Notes: generated by a model not told the origin, from the letters alone. A DNA stretch of 64,000 nt from Alligator mississippiensis (GCF_030867095.1 NC_081831.1:19134001-19198000), one strand, 5' to 3'; shown: positions 23,218-34,743, counted from the stretch's first letter. Numbers and translations: made by a program.

Positions 23218-23566
23218 CAGACAAGGTTTTTTGGGTAAATCTTTTATTAGATCAACTCAAATAGTTAGGAAAAAATCTTGCTTGCAAGCTTGTGGGTACA
23301 ATTACCCTTCGTCGAGCAGACGAAACATCTGCAGATGGTCTGTGCTCTTCCTGGATGGAGTAGTAAAACATCCAGAGAAAACTACTTCATCCAGGAAGAA
23401 CAAAGACCATCTGCGGGCATTTCCTCTGCCGGGTGAAGGGTAATTGTACCCAAAAGCCTGTAAAGGAGAATTTTTCCAACTATTTGAGCTGATCTAATAA
23501 AATATATCAGATTTACACAAAAAATCTTCTCTGCCTATGTCCAACATGGCTATAACTTAGACCTCT
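23218..23566. mobile_element. Fold-back retroposon, about 349 bp, 14-bp TSD
   Basis: Two long arms are inverted copies: ATCTTTTATTAGATCAACTC...GTACAATTACCC on the left, and GGGTAATTGTACCC...GAGCTGATCTAATAAAA on the right. They meet in the CTTCCTGGATG/CATCCAGG centre. The 14-mer TTTGCATCAAAATG is duplicated exactly at 23204-23217 and 23567-23580. Such a long duplication points to target-primed retrotransposition rather than a cut-and-paste transposon. It is the same family as 52092-52430. It is non-coding. Confidence 0.75.
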
Positions 23567-23580
23567 TTTGCATCAAAATG

Positions 23581-26500
23581 AATTTTTTTGCAAAACATAT
23601 TTAGGAACTGACTCTAGAGTGTAAGCTCTTAGCTATCTGCATACAAAAAGCTCTTACCCAAGGTTAGGGATGATTTCAGGCCAGGCTAGCTGCATTCATG
23701 TGGGGCACTATAGCTAAAACAGGCCTGAAGTTTTCCCTTGACACTGGCTTTTCAATGAGAACATAAACTAACCACTGGAGAGCTTTGTCCTTCCGAAGTC
23801 ATCACCCACATCCCTTTGCATGATCACTTTTGCAGACCCAAGAGAATTCAACCATCTACAATGCTTTTCCCAAACTTATCTGACCCTACAGGATCCCTCC
23901 AAGCTGCAGCCTGTTTACAAATTGCAAATATGGTCCTTCAGTTCATGCCTAGGTGATACGCATTCTTTGGGGTTAACTAAAAAACAAATGAAAAAATCCT
24001 CTGGAGAGAGATTGGTGCAGGAAGGAGATGAGATTTGATTTGCACAGGAGAGTTTTGTGTTCAGACCTAAAACTTCTTGCCTGGGAAGCTTTGCCATTAT
24101 AAAGGACAAAGAACAACTGGCACGGAGGGGAAAGCAAGATAGAAAACTCAGTGAAATCTTTAAAGGTAGACCTCTGTGTCCCTCTGCCCAAAGACAGTGG
24201 TAGTGATGGAGGAATGGGGGAAGGGAAAGAGAAAGAGTCTAGTTCTTTACTAAGTAGCAGCATTTTTGTAAAGCTCTGGCAAAATAAGAATGTAAAGGAG
24301 AGAAAAGAAGAGTCTTTCTTCCCAGTAGGGATGCTGATCTTTGCTGGGACATCAGCTCAGTCAGTGCGATGTGAGCCTGGAACTTCTCAGGAGTTTAGAA
24401 TAGAAAGTGTTAAAGTGGGGGTGGGGGTAGGACAGGATAGGCACTTAAGGTTTAAAATGCAAATTCCTTAATTTTCTTTGAGGTGGATGGGTCAAGGTTT
24501 GTCTATTCCTTCCTCTCTCCCCCCTTCCCCTCCTAGTTTTGCTTAGGAAGGGACTGTAGATGCGACAAGGTCTTTGTGTGGGCCATTCAGCTGAGTGAAA
24601 GGGCTGAGGAGTCCCAGTGGAGGGAACAAACTTTTGGGGGTCAGTGCGGTCAGCTTAGAATAAATGTGTCGTATTGTTTGTATTAAGGACATGATCTCAG
24701 CAGGGAGTCCCTGAGCCACCGCATACAACATGAAGGACTATTTATTCAACACTGAAATACCTAAGGACTCCTCTCACAGGGAAAATATAAACCGCTGCTA
24801 CAAATGAGCCCATCTACTGCTATTGGGAATATTTCCCAAGAGGCACAAAAGGCTTAATTTTATTAATATCATAAATGAGTAAATGCTTGTGCATAACCAG
24901 GAGCCACTCCCTCCTTTCCACAGAAGAATCATAATTAAAAAGCAACGGCAAAGCAGTGAAGCTCTTTCTCTCCCCCCCACCCCCTTTTCTCCAAAGATGG
25001 ACAGTTCAGGTCATTAAAGGCCTAAGATAGAAACAGTTTCTCTTAACAGTGTTTGAAAACAGGCTTTTGTTTCCATGGAAGTGGCACAGGCCTTTCTTGG
25101 TTTGCCTTCACCAAACAAGTCACACAAGGCCCCAGGGTGGGAGTGGGAGCAGCGGAGGGGGGCCTTGGTGAGAATGGAATGCAGCTCTGGGCATCTGCAG
25201 GCTGGAGACAGGCAAACATGAAATCAAACTGGAAAAGCAACACAAAAGGGGGAAAATGACAGATAAGTCGTTAGCAGTGTCCCCACGGCTACATACGCAA
25301 ATGCTCCCCCCCAACAATGAGGTGGGTGGGAGTGGGGAAAGAGTAATTCCCAAAGTTTCAAACACAAAACATTCATAAAGGGACTTTTCAGGAGCTTTTG
25401 GCTGCAAGGCAAGCTCTTTCTTGAGCTCTCTCTCTCTCCTCTTGCTCTCTAATGCATTCAGAGGACCATGTGTTCCTTTACAATTTCTCCCTTTTTATCC
25501 ACTGGCAGAGGGTGGCACAGTTTCATTTCTGTAGCGTCAGCTGAGGAATCCACCTACCGGGGCATATTTCAGTCCCATCTTCCCATGCAGCACACCGAGT
25601 CCAGAAGAACAGAGGACTCTGACACTTAATGGACTCATGACTGGTGGCTTCCGTCCTTCCAGATCCACCATCAGGCACCGTGTAGGTATAATTTAATCTC
25701 CTAATGCCCCCTGAAAGCAAAGGAGAAGGGGCTCGAAGCTTCCAAGGAACTTGTCCTAAAATGAGCCCCTCTGGGACTGCGTGGCAAATCGTGCTGTCAG
25801 CATCCAGCAGAACTTCTGTAACGTGTTGGGGTAACAGGCACGAGGAGATAAGGGATATGTGAAGAGAAAAATGTTCTGATCTATAAGGTGGAATTCCTGC
25901 CGTTCCTCTCCACCTGAAATGAGTCAAGTGACGTGGTGTATATGCATTTTGCTGGGTATGTTGGGAACACAAGTGTTTCAGCATATAGGACTTGATGTAG
26001 AGCCCACTGTGTCCAACCTTTCTATTGATGTCAGTGGGCTTTGCACTGGGGACACACCGTCTTGTAGGGCAGCTGGCTTTTATATGGGGTGGGCCTTGTT
26101 CTCCTCTCGATCTCACTGGCATAACACCACTGATATCATCGGAGTTGCTTCTGATTCCCCTGCCATGTGAGAGGAGATGGGGGAGGATGTTCAATTACAC
26201 CAAGAAGTATTGCACAAAGAAAGATTAAAAGACATTTGGATCTTGAAGAATTCCTCTTGTTCTGTATGGATTTCCCTACCTCGCAAATGAATTCCACTGA
26301 AGATCACCAAGTTTCTATAAAGATATTGCACTTTTCATGAAGAACAGTAGGAAAGCCAAGATCATAGAAGGTCAAGTTGCAACCCAGGAAGACTTTTGGA
26401 CTTACCTTAAAAAAAGGTGAAGTACTGAATACCACGTATCAAAAGTGGGATTTCCAATATTTTCTACATAAATAAGAGTCCTCAGTATTGGCTATATTAC

Positions 26501-26880
26501 TCAATGCCTTCTCGCTTTAAGAATCCTTCTTTTACCTCTTGAGAAACATGAGCTATAACCTCTAGTTGGTGAAGAAGTCAAGTATAGTGTTCTCATTTGG
26601 TAAGGAAAAAATTGAGAATATATGTACATCAGTGTCTATTAACACTCTTAAACCTAATAGCCTTTAGGCTCAATCATGGTTCAATCTTTTTTGCTGGCAA
26701 AAGGAAGTGTCTTTTGCTGCTTTAGCTGCTCATGCAGGGTTCCACTTGCCCCATGGCCAGCTCAAACCTGATGAAGCAGACTGCTACATCTTCCCTTTCC
26801 CTTCTTCTCAGATGCACTGAGATTACATTCAACTGACACAGTTTAGGATTGGACCTTTGAGCCTAGAAGCAGTTCCCTGC
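23581..26880. other. No recognisable gene, 3.3 kb
   Basis: Several frames of 60-220 codons occur on both strands (the longest at 25523-26194, minus, 223 codons) but none shows a domain, repeat or paired splice sites that persuade me. This is the 5' flank of the LTR retrotransposon. Confidence 0.3.
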
Positions 26881-27156
26881 TGTGGCAGAAATGCCACCGT
26901 CGGTGTCCCTCTCCAGAGATCTGTCTCCACCAGCCTGGGAGGCGGGTGTTGAATCCCTCAGAGCGGAAATCTCCCACCTGGTCTGCGTGACAAAGGCCTG
27001 GCACCTGGGAGGCGGATGCTCTAGTCACCTGGGCAAGGGGGGGAAAGACCCGGCCCTGCGCGCGGGCCCAGGTAGCCAGGGATGCTTGAGAGATTGGTCG
27101 GCTTGTGGCCAGTATTGGCGGCTTCGATTGGACCGGGCTGCTGAGGTCAGAGAGGT

Positions 27157-27164
27157 TATTTAAG
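27157..27164 (+). promoter_or_regulatory. TATA-like box in 5' LTR
   Basis: TATTTAAG lies about 310 bp before the AATAAA. It is the likely core promoter for the element's RNA; the same word is present in the 3' LTR. Confidence 0.5.
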
Positions 27165-27475
27165 GGCCCGGTCCAAGAAGAAGGCAGCCATTAGCCATGC
27201 GGTCATCCGGGTGAATCTGAACCTGGTTCTCTCCTCATCACCGCATGCTCCAAGAGTGCCCTGCCTCCAGAGGAAACAACCACCACCTCTGGATGATGCG
27301 AGTGAGTAAGCTACTCGAGATCCGATTAGATATTTAGCTTCAGTAACTCAGATGCGTGTTTAAACGGCTACCTCAGCCACCCTGGTTTGCTCTATGGGAT
27401 TCCTTTGATGTTCCTGTAAGATTTCTATGATATTGCTCTACCTTTTACCCTGTTTCCGCCCTACCCCCTGTAATC

Positions 27476-27481
27476 AATAAA
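27476..27481 (+). promoter_or_regulatory. Polyadenylation signal in 5' LTR
   Basis: AATAAA is followed 3-9 nt later by GTTGTCCTTTGTG, a GT-rich downstream element. The corresponding signal in the 3' LTR is at 35570-35575. Confidence 0.6.
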
Positions 27482-27854
27482 GTTGTCCTTTGTGACCGGT
27501 GTGGGAGACTTATTGAGGGGTGGGTCTAAATTATGCCAAGGAGGCCCCTTAGGTCTGTGGACTAAGGGAGACTTTCCTAATAAGCCCCTGACTTGGGGAA
27601 GTCCCCCAAGTGCTTGTATTGGGTCTAGGACCCATTGGACGATCAGGCCTGCGTTCTCCAAGGCGCGCAGAGCCAGAAGTGAGTCCAGAGCCTTGGATGG
27701 TGGCAGCGGGAACCCCAGGCTAGCGGGTGTGCTCCAGGGAAGGGGTCGGCCAGACGGGAGGCACCCCAGGGAGGCACTCAAAGCCTGGAAGGTGGTCGGG
27801 TGCAGGGAGGTGGGCTGCTCAACGCAGGAGCGCCCCCTACTGGCCCACCACATG

Positions 27855-27877
27855 TGGTGGTAGCGGTGGGATCCGAA
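27855..27877 (+). promoter_or_regulatory. Primer binding site, tRNA-Leu type
   Basis: Two nt after the 5' LTR the sequence runs TGG TGGTAGCGGTGGGATCCGAA. This is the complement of CCA plus the acceptor/T-arm end of a vertebrate leucine tRNA of the ...ATCCCACCGCTGCCA type. The fit is nearly complete over 23 nt, with differences in the acceptor (T for C) and in the T arm. Confidence 0.8.
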
Positions 27878-27990
27878 TCCTCTGCTGTATTTGAGGCATA
27901 ATTTGGGAAAAGGAATAGAGTCACTGAAATCCCTTGAGCAAACAATTTCTAATTTGGCATCGGGTCGACTGGATAGTGTAGAGAGTCAGG

Positions 27991-30330
27991 ATGGAAGACG
28001 AGTATGTCCTGATGACTGTGCCCGAACTGAAGGAACTGGCAAAAGAGAGAGGCCTTCACGCAACAGGAAGGCTAAAGAAGGATGAGCTGGTTAAACTCTT
28101 GTGTACCAGCGAGTCAAGACCAGCGTCAGCTTCACGCTCATCAAGTCCTAGGCCTGACCCAGGACCACAATCCCACTCACCAAGCCTGGAGGCTGCCGGG
28201 AGATCAATCTCTGAGAGCGAGCAACAGAGACTCCATGAGAGAGAGATGAAAAGGATGGAGCTGGAAGAGAGGAAGTTGGAGTGGGAAGAAAAGAAGGAAC
28301 AATGACGGCTGGAGGCCCAGCGCGAGAAGGAGCAGATAGAATTGAAAAGGCTGGAGCTCGAGGCTCAGCGTGAAAGGGAACAACGGGAAGAAAAGAAGGA
28401 ACAACGACAGCTGGAGGAGAAAAGGCTGGAGCTGGAAGCCCAGGAAAAGAGGATGCAGATGGAGCTTGAGCAGAAAAAGCTTGATGCTCAGCTCCATTTG
28501 CAGACCATTGGGGGAAACATGAACCCTCCGCAAGCATCCGGGGAACCCCCCAAACTGGACGTCTCTGCCTTCGCTCGCTACCGAGAGGGAGACGATCCTG
28601 CAGTATTCCTAAGCAACTTCGAAAGACAAGCCCAGCGGTGTAAGGTGCCGGAGGAAAAGATCATGATGTACTTGTCTGCGCTGGTAGAGGGTGACATGGC
28701 GGTGGTCCTGAACAGCCTGCCCTCAGACGCAGCTGATGACTATAATGCCTTCAAAGCTGCAGTGTCTAAAAGGTTCCAGTTAGGACCAGAGTATTTTCGG
28801 AAGAAATTCAGGAATGCGCGCCCACAACCCAGAAAGTCATTGACTGATTTTGGGGTCCTGTTGGAGGACACATACATTAAATGGTTAGCCGAAGCCTAGG
28901 CTGACACTGCAGAAAAGTCACACCAGCTCCTGGTGCTGGAACAATTCTATTATTGCTGTCCGAGAGAGGTTAAGACCCTGGTCAGGGACAGGGACCCCAA
29001 AAATGTTCACGAGGCCGCAGAAATTGCAGACCGACTGTTGCTAAACCGCGAGAAGCCTCCCTACTTTGGGAAGGAGCAAAAAGGTTTCCAAAGAGGGGGG
29101 AAGGGAGGCCCAGGTCAAAAAGGGGAAAGAGGGCCACCTCCTGCAGAGCGCATGGCGGCCCCAGATTTGGACAAACCACCCAATTCAGAAAAGAGGGGGT
29201 GCTATAACTGCGGGGAGCAGGGCCACATCAAGCCCAACTGCCCAAAGCTAAGCACTAGACCCAAGCCCATCAGGCGTGCAACAGCCGTGAGCAGTGAGGG
29301 GGAGGGCCGGAGCCACTCTGAGGAGAGTGTCTGTTGCTACAGGATCACAAACTCAGAGGAGGTGATGGCCCCCCACCAGACCATGATCACGGTGAAAGAG
29401 AGGACTCTTGTGGGGGAACTGGACACAGGGGCCAGTGTGACACTAATTAATTCCAACCTGGTCTCGCCTGCAGACATAATCCAGGGAAAGACCCTCACTA
29501 TTCAAGGAGTGGTGTCCACACCCCTGAAGGTACCGGTAGTCCGTGTCCCCGTCGTGTGGAACGACTGTGCAACGTACCTGGAAATGGGGGTACTGGAAGG
29601 GGCTCCGGTCCCCATCCTGGTGGGACGGGAACTTATAGAGCAGGAAGCCCAGCTCTGGAGGTGGGAACAGATCCAAGAGCCAAAGCCCCGCATCGTTCAT
29701 GCGGTGACTCGCCTGCAGAGCAGGAAGGCTAAAGAAGGGGGGTTGGAAAACCCCCAGAAGAAAGCCAAACCATTGGCCACAGGGGAAGGGACCCCTGCAG
29801 ATGGCGATTGCACCCTGGTCCCAGAGGGAACCGGTAACCCCGAGGGTGGGTTAAGTGACAGTCCCGGGGAGGTGTGTATTCCATCAGTGGCAGAGGGAGG
29901 TGACACTAGCAGGGAGGAGACCCAGGAAGTCCCTGTGGGTGAGTGTGCACTCCCTGCTGATTGCCTAGCTGGGCAAGAGGAGTTCAAGCGGGAGGTTCGG
30001 GAGGACCCCAGCTTGGAGGGACTCCGGCAGATGGCTCAGGAGCAAGAGACTGAGTTCACTCCGGACAAGAGGGAACAGGTGGTCTGGGATAAGGGGCTCC
30101 TCTATCGGTTGTGGGTGCCAAAGAACCATGCTGAGACCAGGGAGCCCCAGCGCCAGCTCATAGTACCCCAAAAATACAGACAGCAATTGCTTGCCCTGGC
30201 TCATGATCTACCGTGTGCTGGTCACATGGGCAGGGAACGGACACGCCAGCGGTTGCAGGTGAACTTTTTTTGGCCCAGAATTCCCCAGAATGTGACGGAC
30301 TATTGCAAATCTTGCGAGACCTGCCAGTAG
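27991..30330 (+). pseudogene. gag-protease and integrase zinc domain of Gmr1-like element
   Basis: A single reading frame runs from ATG 27991, broken by TGA 28303-28305, TAG 28897-28899 and TAG 30328-30330. Order: a SAP-like domain (28000-28101, LKELAKERGL and GRLKKDELVKLL); a Glu/Lys-rich coiled coil (28200-28500); a capsid-like region (28560-29040, FARYREGDDPAVFL); a CCHC zinc knuckle (29200-29241, CYNCGEQGHIKPNC); an aspartic protease (DTG at 29422-29430 in GELDTGASVTLI); and an integrase HHCC zinc domain (30202-30327, ending YCKSCETCQ). The start was chosen as the first ATG before the SAP domain. The same frame continues into the integrase catalytic region. Confidence 0.92.
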
Positions 30331-31726
30331 ACGGGCAAAAGCGGGGACAGGAGAAGGGCTCCCCTGTAGCCCCTCCCGATCATCGACCAACCCTTCCCCA
30401 GGGTGGCAGTGGACATTGTGGGACTGCTGAAGCATAGGACTCGTAAAGAAATACATACTGACTCTGGTGGATTACGCAACGCGGTACCCGGAGGCAGTTG
30501 CCTTGACTTCCATCGAGGCACCCATGGTTGCTGACGCCCTCATCAAGGTCTTCTGCCAGCTAGGTTTTCCCTCTGAGATCCTGACGGACTGGGGTGGGAA
30601 CTTCATGGCGGAGATAATGGAGTGCCTGTGGGACTGCTGTGGGGTGCAACACCTTAAGACCACAGCCTACCACCCTCAGACAAATGGGCTGGTGGAAAGG
30701 TTCAACGGGACATTGAAAGGGATGCTCAAGGCCTATGTGGACTCCAACCCCAATGACTGGGATGAGAAACTGCCGCATCTGCTCTTTGCCTACCGGGAGG
30801 TGCCCCAGGAGTACACTGGGTTCTCGCCCTTCGAGCTGATGTTCGGGAGGCGAGTGCGAGGTCCTCTCGATTTGGTGAGAGAGGAATGGGAAGGGAAGAT
30901 CGCTTCCACAAAGACCTCAGTGGTGGAGTATGTGCTTGACTTCCGTCAGAAACTGACTGACATGATGAAGGTGGCACGAGACTCCCTGGGACAAGCCCAG
31001 GAGAAGCAAAGGTCCTGGTATGATGAGAAGGCCTGCTTACGTACCTTTGAGCGGAGTGAGAATGTGATGGTTTTCCTGCCACTAAAAACAGACAAGCTGC
31101 AAGCTGCTTGGGAAGGTCCCCATGCTGTCCTGGACAGACTGGATGATGTGACCTATGTAGTGGGTATTAAGGGTAGGAAACCTAAGACAATTCACGTGAA
31201 CATGCTTAAACCCTACTACAACAGAAAGGAGATGGTATTCTGGGTCCCCTCTGTTGAGGGAACTCCGGAGGACCCCGAGGAGCCGGTCATGTATGGAGAC
31301 TGGGATGGCGAGGCAGGGATCGAGGATCTCCGCCTGCCGGACCATCTGCCCTCCCAAGACAAGGACCAGCTGCTCGCAGCACTCAAGGACTTTGAGACTG
31401 TGTTCTCTAATAAACCAGGTAGAATGGACCTGGCGGTACACTCGATAGAGACGGGCAGCCATTGCCCTATATACTCCCGACATTACCCAGTCAATGAGAA
31501 GGTGAGGCAAGAAATAAAACGGGAGATCGCAGAGATGGAGGAGTTGGGGGTAATCCGGCCTTCAATGAGTCCCTGGGCCAGTCCGGTGGTACTCGTCCGG
31601 AAGCAGGATGGGACCATCCCGTTCTGTGTGGACTACCGGAAGCAGAACGCCATTACCACTCCTGATGCATACCCTATGCCCAGGATGGACACGTTGCTGG
31701 ATCGCCTGGGCCCAGCCAAGGTGATC
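30331..31726 (+). pseudogene. Integrase core, GPY/F-like module and RT N-terminus of Gmr1-like element
   Basis: The first catalytic Asp (GAC 30412-30414, VAVDIVG) is in the gag frame, after an in-frame TAG at 30367-30369. Then a +1 shift at about 30421-30448 moves the rest into the next frame. The other acidic residues are Asp at 30587-30589 (ILTDWGGNF, with W where R is usual) and Glu at 30695-30697 (NGLVERFNGT). They are 35 residues apart, a canonical D,D-35-E. A GPY/F-like module follows (LQAAWEGPHAVL, about 31102-31137). The RT N-terminus with its MSPWASPVVLVRKQDGT and FCVDYRKQN motifs runs to the CR1 insertion. Confidence 0.9.
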
Positions 31727-33671
31727 CTCAATGCACAAACTAAGTCTATTCCATCTCGGAGGAAAGGCAGCAAGAGGGCACAGCAACCCCCCTGGCTCTC
31801 CAGGGACCTAGCAGACCTCCTGAGGCTAAAAAGAAAGGCCTACAAAGGATGGAGGATGGGAGTCACCTCCAAGGAGGATTATTCTGCACTGGTCCGGTCC
31901 TGTAGGGAGCAGACCAGGAAAGCCAAGGCTGCAACTGAACTCCAGCTAGCTTTGAGCATCAAGGACAATAAAAAGTCCTTTTTCAGATATGTGGGGAGCC
32001 GGAGGAAAAGCAGGGGACCCCTGCTGAACCAGATGGGGCAACTGACAACTGACGCCCAGGAAAAAGCCAACCTATTAAATAGGTACTTTGCGTCGGTCTT
32101 TCATCAGCCTCATGGGACGCCCGTGCCCGCTACAGGGCCGGGAAGTCCGGGTGAGGGTGATCCCCTGCCCTCCATTAATGCTGACTTTGTGAAGGAACAT
32201 CTTGAGAAGCTGGATACCTTCAAGTCAGCCGGCCCTGACAATCTTCACCCCAGGGTACTCAAGGAGCTGGTGAGCATCATAGCCCAGCCTCTAGCACGGA
32301 TCTTTGAAAACTCTTGGCGCTCTGGTGTAGTGCCCGAAGACTGGAAGAAGGCCAACGTGGTGCCTATCTTCAAGAAAGGGAGGAAAGTGGATCCGGCTAA
32401 CTATAGGCCCATCAGCCTGACTTCTATCCCGGGGAAGATCTTAGAAAAGTTTATTAAGGAGGCCTAATGGACTGGCCAACGCCAACATCTTAAGGGATAG
32501 CCAGCACGGGTTTGTTGCGGGTAGGTCTTGCTTGACCAATCTCATTTCCTTCTACGACCAGGTGACCTATCACCTGGACAAGGGAGATGAGATTGATGTC
32601 ATATATCTTGACTTCAAAAAAGCCTTTGATCTGGTGTCCCATGATCGTCTCTTGGAGAAACTGGCCAATTGTCGCCTTGGGTCCCCCACGATCCACTGGC
32701 TGGAAAATTAGCTCCAGGGTCGGACCCAGAGGGTAGTAATTGATGGAAGTCACTCATCGTGGTGTCCTGTGACCAGTGGGGTCCCCCAGGGCTCTGTCCT
32801 TGGACCTATACTGTTCAACATCTTCATTAATGATGTGGACACTGGAGTCAGAAGCGGACTGGCCAAGTTCGCCGATGACACCAAACTTTGGGGCAAAGCA
32901 TCCACGCCAGAAGACAGGCGGGTGATCCAGGCTGACCTGGACAGGCTCAGCAAGTGGGCGGATGAGAATCTGATGGTGTTCAACGCCGATAAATGCAAGG
33001 TTTTCCACCTTGGGAAAAAAAACCCGCAGCATCCTTATAGGCTCGGCAGTGCTATGTTGGTTAGCACTATGGAAGAAAGAGACTTGGGGGTCATCATTGA
33101 CCACAAGATGAACATGAGCCTGCAATGCGATGCTGCGGCTAGTAAAGCGACCAAAACGCTGGCTTGCATCCATAGATGCTTCTCAAGCAAATCCCGGGAC
33201 GTCATTCTCCCCCTGTACTCGGCCTTAGTGAGGCCGCAGCTGGAGTACTGCATCCAGTTTTGGGCTCCACAATTCAAAAAGGATGTGGAGAAGCTTGAGA
33301 GAGTCCAGAGAAGAGCCACGCGCATGATCAGGGGTCAGGGAAGCAGACCCTACGATGACAGGCTGAGAGCCCTGGGGCTCTTTAGCCTGGAAAAGTGCAG
33401 GCTCAGGGGTGATCTGATGGCCACCTACAAGTTTATCAGGGGTGATCACCAGTATCTAGGGGAACGTTTGTTCACCAGAGCGCCCCAAGGGATGACGAGG
33501 ACGAATGGTCACAAACTACTACAAGATCGTTTCAGGCTGGACATAAGGAAGAATTTCTTTAGTGTCCGAGCCCCCAAGGTCTGGAACAGCCTGCCGCCGG
33601 CGGTTGTTCAAGCGCCTTCATTGAACACCTTCAAGATGAAACTGGATGCTTATCTTGCTGGGATCCTATGA
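31727..33671 (+). pseudogene. CR1 ORF2 fragment (connector, RT, C-terminus)
   Basis: By chance it joins in frame with the upstream gypsy frame, so one open frame of 666 codons spans both. Motifs: WKKANVVPIFKKGRK, YRPISLTSIPGK, QHGFVAGRSCLTNL, VIYLDFKKAFD, VPQGSVLGPILFNIFINDV, catalytic FADD (32868-32879), then the CR1 C-terminal LDIRKNFFSVRAPKVWN. Lesions are a frameshift at about 32455-32467 (TAA 32465) and an in-frame TAG at 32709-32711 where Trp is expected. The part after 32769 is fully open for 300 codons. Confidence 0.93.
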
Positions 33672-33753
33672 CCCCAGCTGACGTCCTGCCCTTTGGGCGG
33701 GGGGCTGGACTTGATGATCTTCCGAGGTCCCTTCCAGCGCTAATGTCTATGAA
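31727..33753 (+). mobile_element. CR1 LINE inserted in the gypsy RT, 5'-truncated
   Basis: The gypsy RT coding breaks after GTGATC (31721-31726) and resumes at ATC TCT ACT CTC (33754). Between them lies a CR1 in the same orientation. It has the connector after the endonuclease (PPWLSRDLADLLRLKRKAYK), the RT, the ORF2 C-terminus and a short 3' UTR. The 3' UTR carries CTGGACTTGATGATCTTCCGAGGTCCCTTCC and ends CTAATGTCTATGAA. At most a 3-bp ATC is shared by the two edges, so a target duplication is short or absent, as is common for CR1. Confidence 0.95.
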
Positions 33754-34743
33754 ATCTCTACTCTCGATCTGTCCAAAGGATTTTGGCAGATGGCCCTGGA
33801 CCCGGATGCCATAGCCAAGTCTGCCTTTACTACACCTACGGGGCTATACGAGTTCACAGTTTTACCTTTCGGTTTGCGCAACTCGCCCGCCTCTTTCCAG
33901 AGACTGATCAATAATCTGCTGCAAGGATGTGAGCAGTTTGCCATGGCTTACATCGATGACATCGCCATCTTCAGTCAGGATTTCGAGTCGCACCTGACTC
34001 ACCTGACCACCGTGCTAGGTAAGATCAAGCAAGCTGGTCTTACGGTGAAAGCCAAGAAGTGCCAGTGGGCACTAGCGGAGGTAGTGTACTTGGGTCATTG
34101 TGTGGGTGGAGGTCATATTGCTCCCTGGTGGGACAAGATCGAGGCCATCAAAGACTGGCCGCCTCCACAGACCAAGAAGCAAGTCAGAGCCTTCCTCGGC
34201 CTGGCGGGTTACTACCGAAGATTTGTCCCGGGGTTTGGAGCAACCGCAGCCCCGCTGCACGAGCTGACCAAGAAGGGCAGCCCGGACCCGGTGGTCTGGA
34301 AGCAGGGGTGCCAGGAAGCTTTTGACACCCTCAAGGCTGCCCTGGTCAAACAACCGATCCTGAAGGCACCGCTCCAGGATAAACCCTTCTACATGGCAAC
34401 GGATGCCTCCGACGTAGGACTGGGAGCTGTGCTCTTACAGGAGCACCAGGAGACACGGCACCCCGTGGTGTACCTCAGCCGGAAGCTAATCCCTCGGGAG
34501 CGGAGCCTGTCCTCCATCGAGAAGGAGTGCTTGGCCATCGTCTGGGCCCTGAACAAGCTGAAGCCCTGCTTGTGGGGACAACAGTTCACTGTCCTGTCGG
34601 ACCATGCCCCACTGCAGTGGCTGCAGACCATGCAGAACACCAATGCCAAGCTACAACGCTGGTCTTGGCAGCTGCAGGAATTTAATTTTACTGTCCAACA
34701 CATAAAAGGAAGCCAGAACGTGATAGCGGATGCCTTGTCATGA
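33754..34743 (+). pseudogene. RT C-terminal half and RNase H of Gmr1-like element
   Basis: It is open from the CR1 edge to TGA 34741-34743. RT motifs: LDLSKGFWQMALD, FGLRNSPASFQRLIN, and catalytic YIDD (33949-33960). Then the Ty3/gypsy thumb FLGLAGYYRRFVPGF, and an RNase H domain with FYMATDASDVGLGAVLLQ, SSIEKECLAIVWAL and LSDHAPLQW, ending NVIADALS. Nothing follows RNase H but a short non-coding stretch and the polypurine tract. This confirms that integrase is not downstream. Confidence 0.95.

Larger units (their letters stand above)
26881..27852 (+). repeat. 5' LTR
   Basis: It begins TGTGGCAG and ends CCCACCACA; the 3' LTR keeps the better inverted end TGCCACA. It contains a TATTTAAG promoter-like box (27157-27164) and an AATAAA polyadenylation signal (27476-27481), giving a U3-R-U5 layout. 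By eye roughly 17 positions differ from the 3' LTR, mostly C/T or G/A. Confidence 0.95.

Noticed and set aside
25523-26194. A 223-codon minus-strand frame in the 5' flank of the LTR element
   Set aside because: No recognisable domain and no repetitive or conserved signature. The residue mix is what random stop-free sequence gives. A search against related genomes would be needed to revive it.
27461-27863. Open frames in both LTRs (27461-27863 and 35555-35963 on both strands)
   Set aside because: They lie in LTR U5 sequence, are present in both copies, and have no retroviral accessory-gene features.
30467-32467. A single novel polymerase gene of 666 codons
   Set aside because: The two halves belong to different retroelement classes and the junction at 31726/31727 is a CR1 insertion edge.
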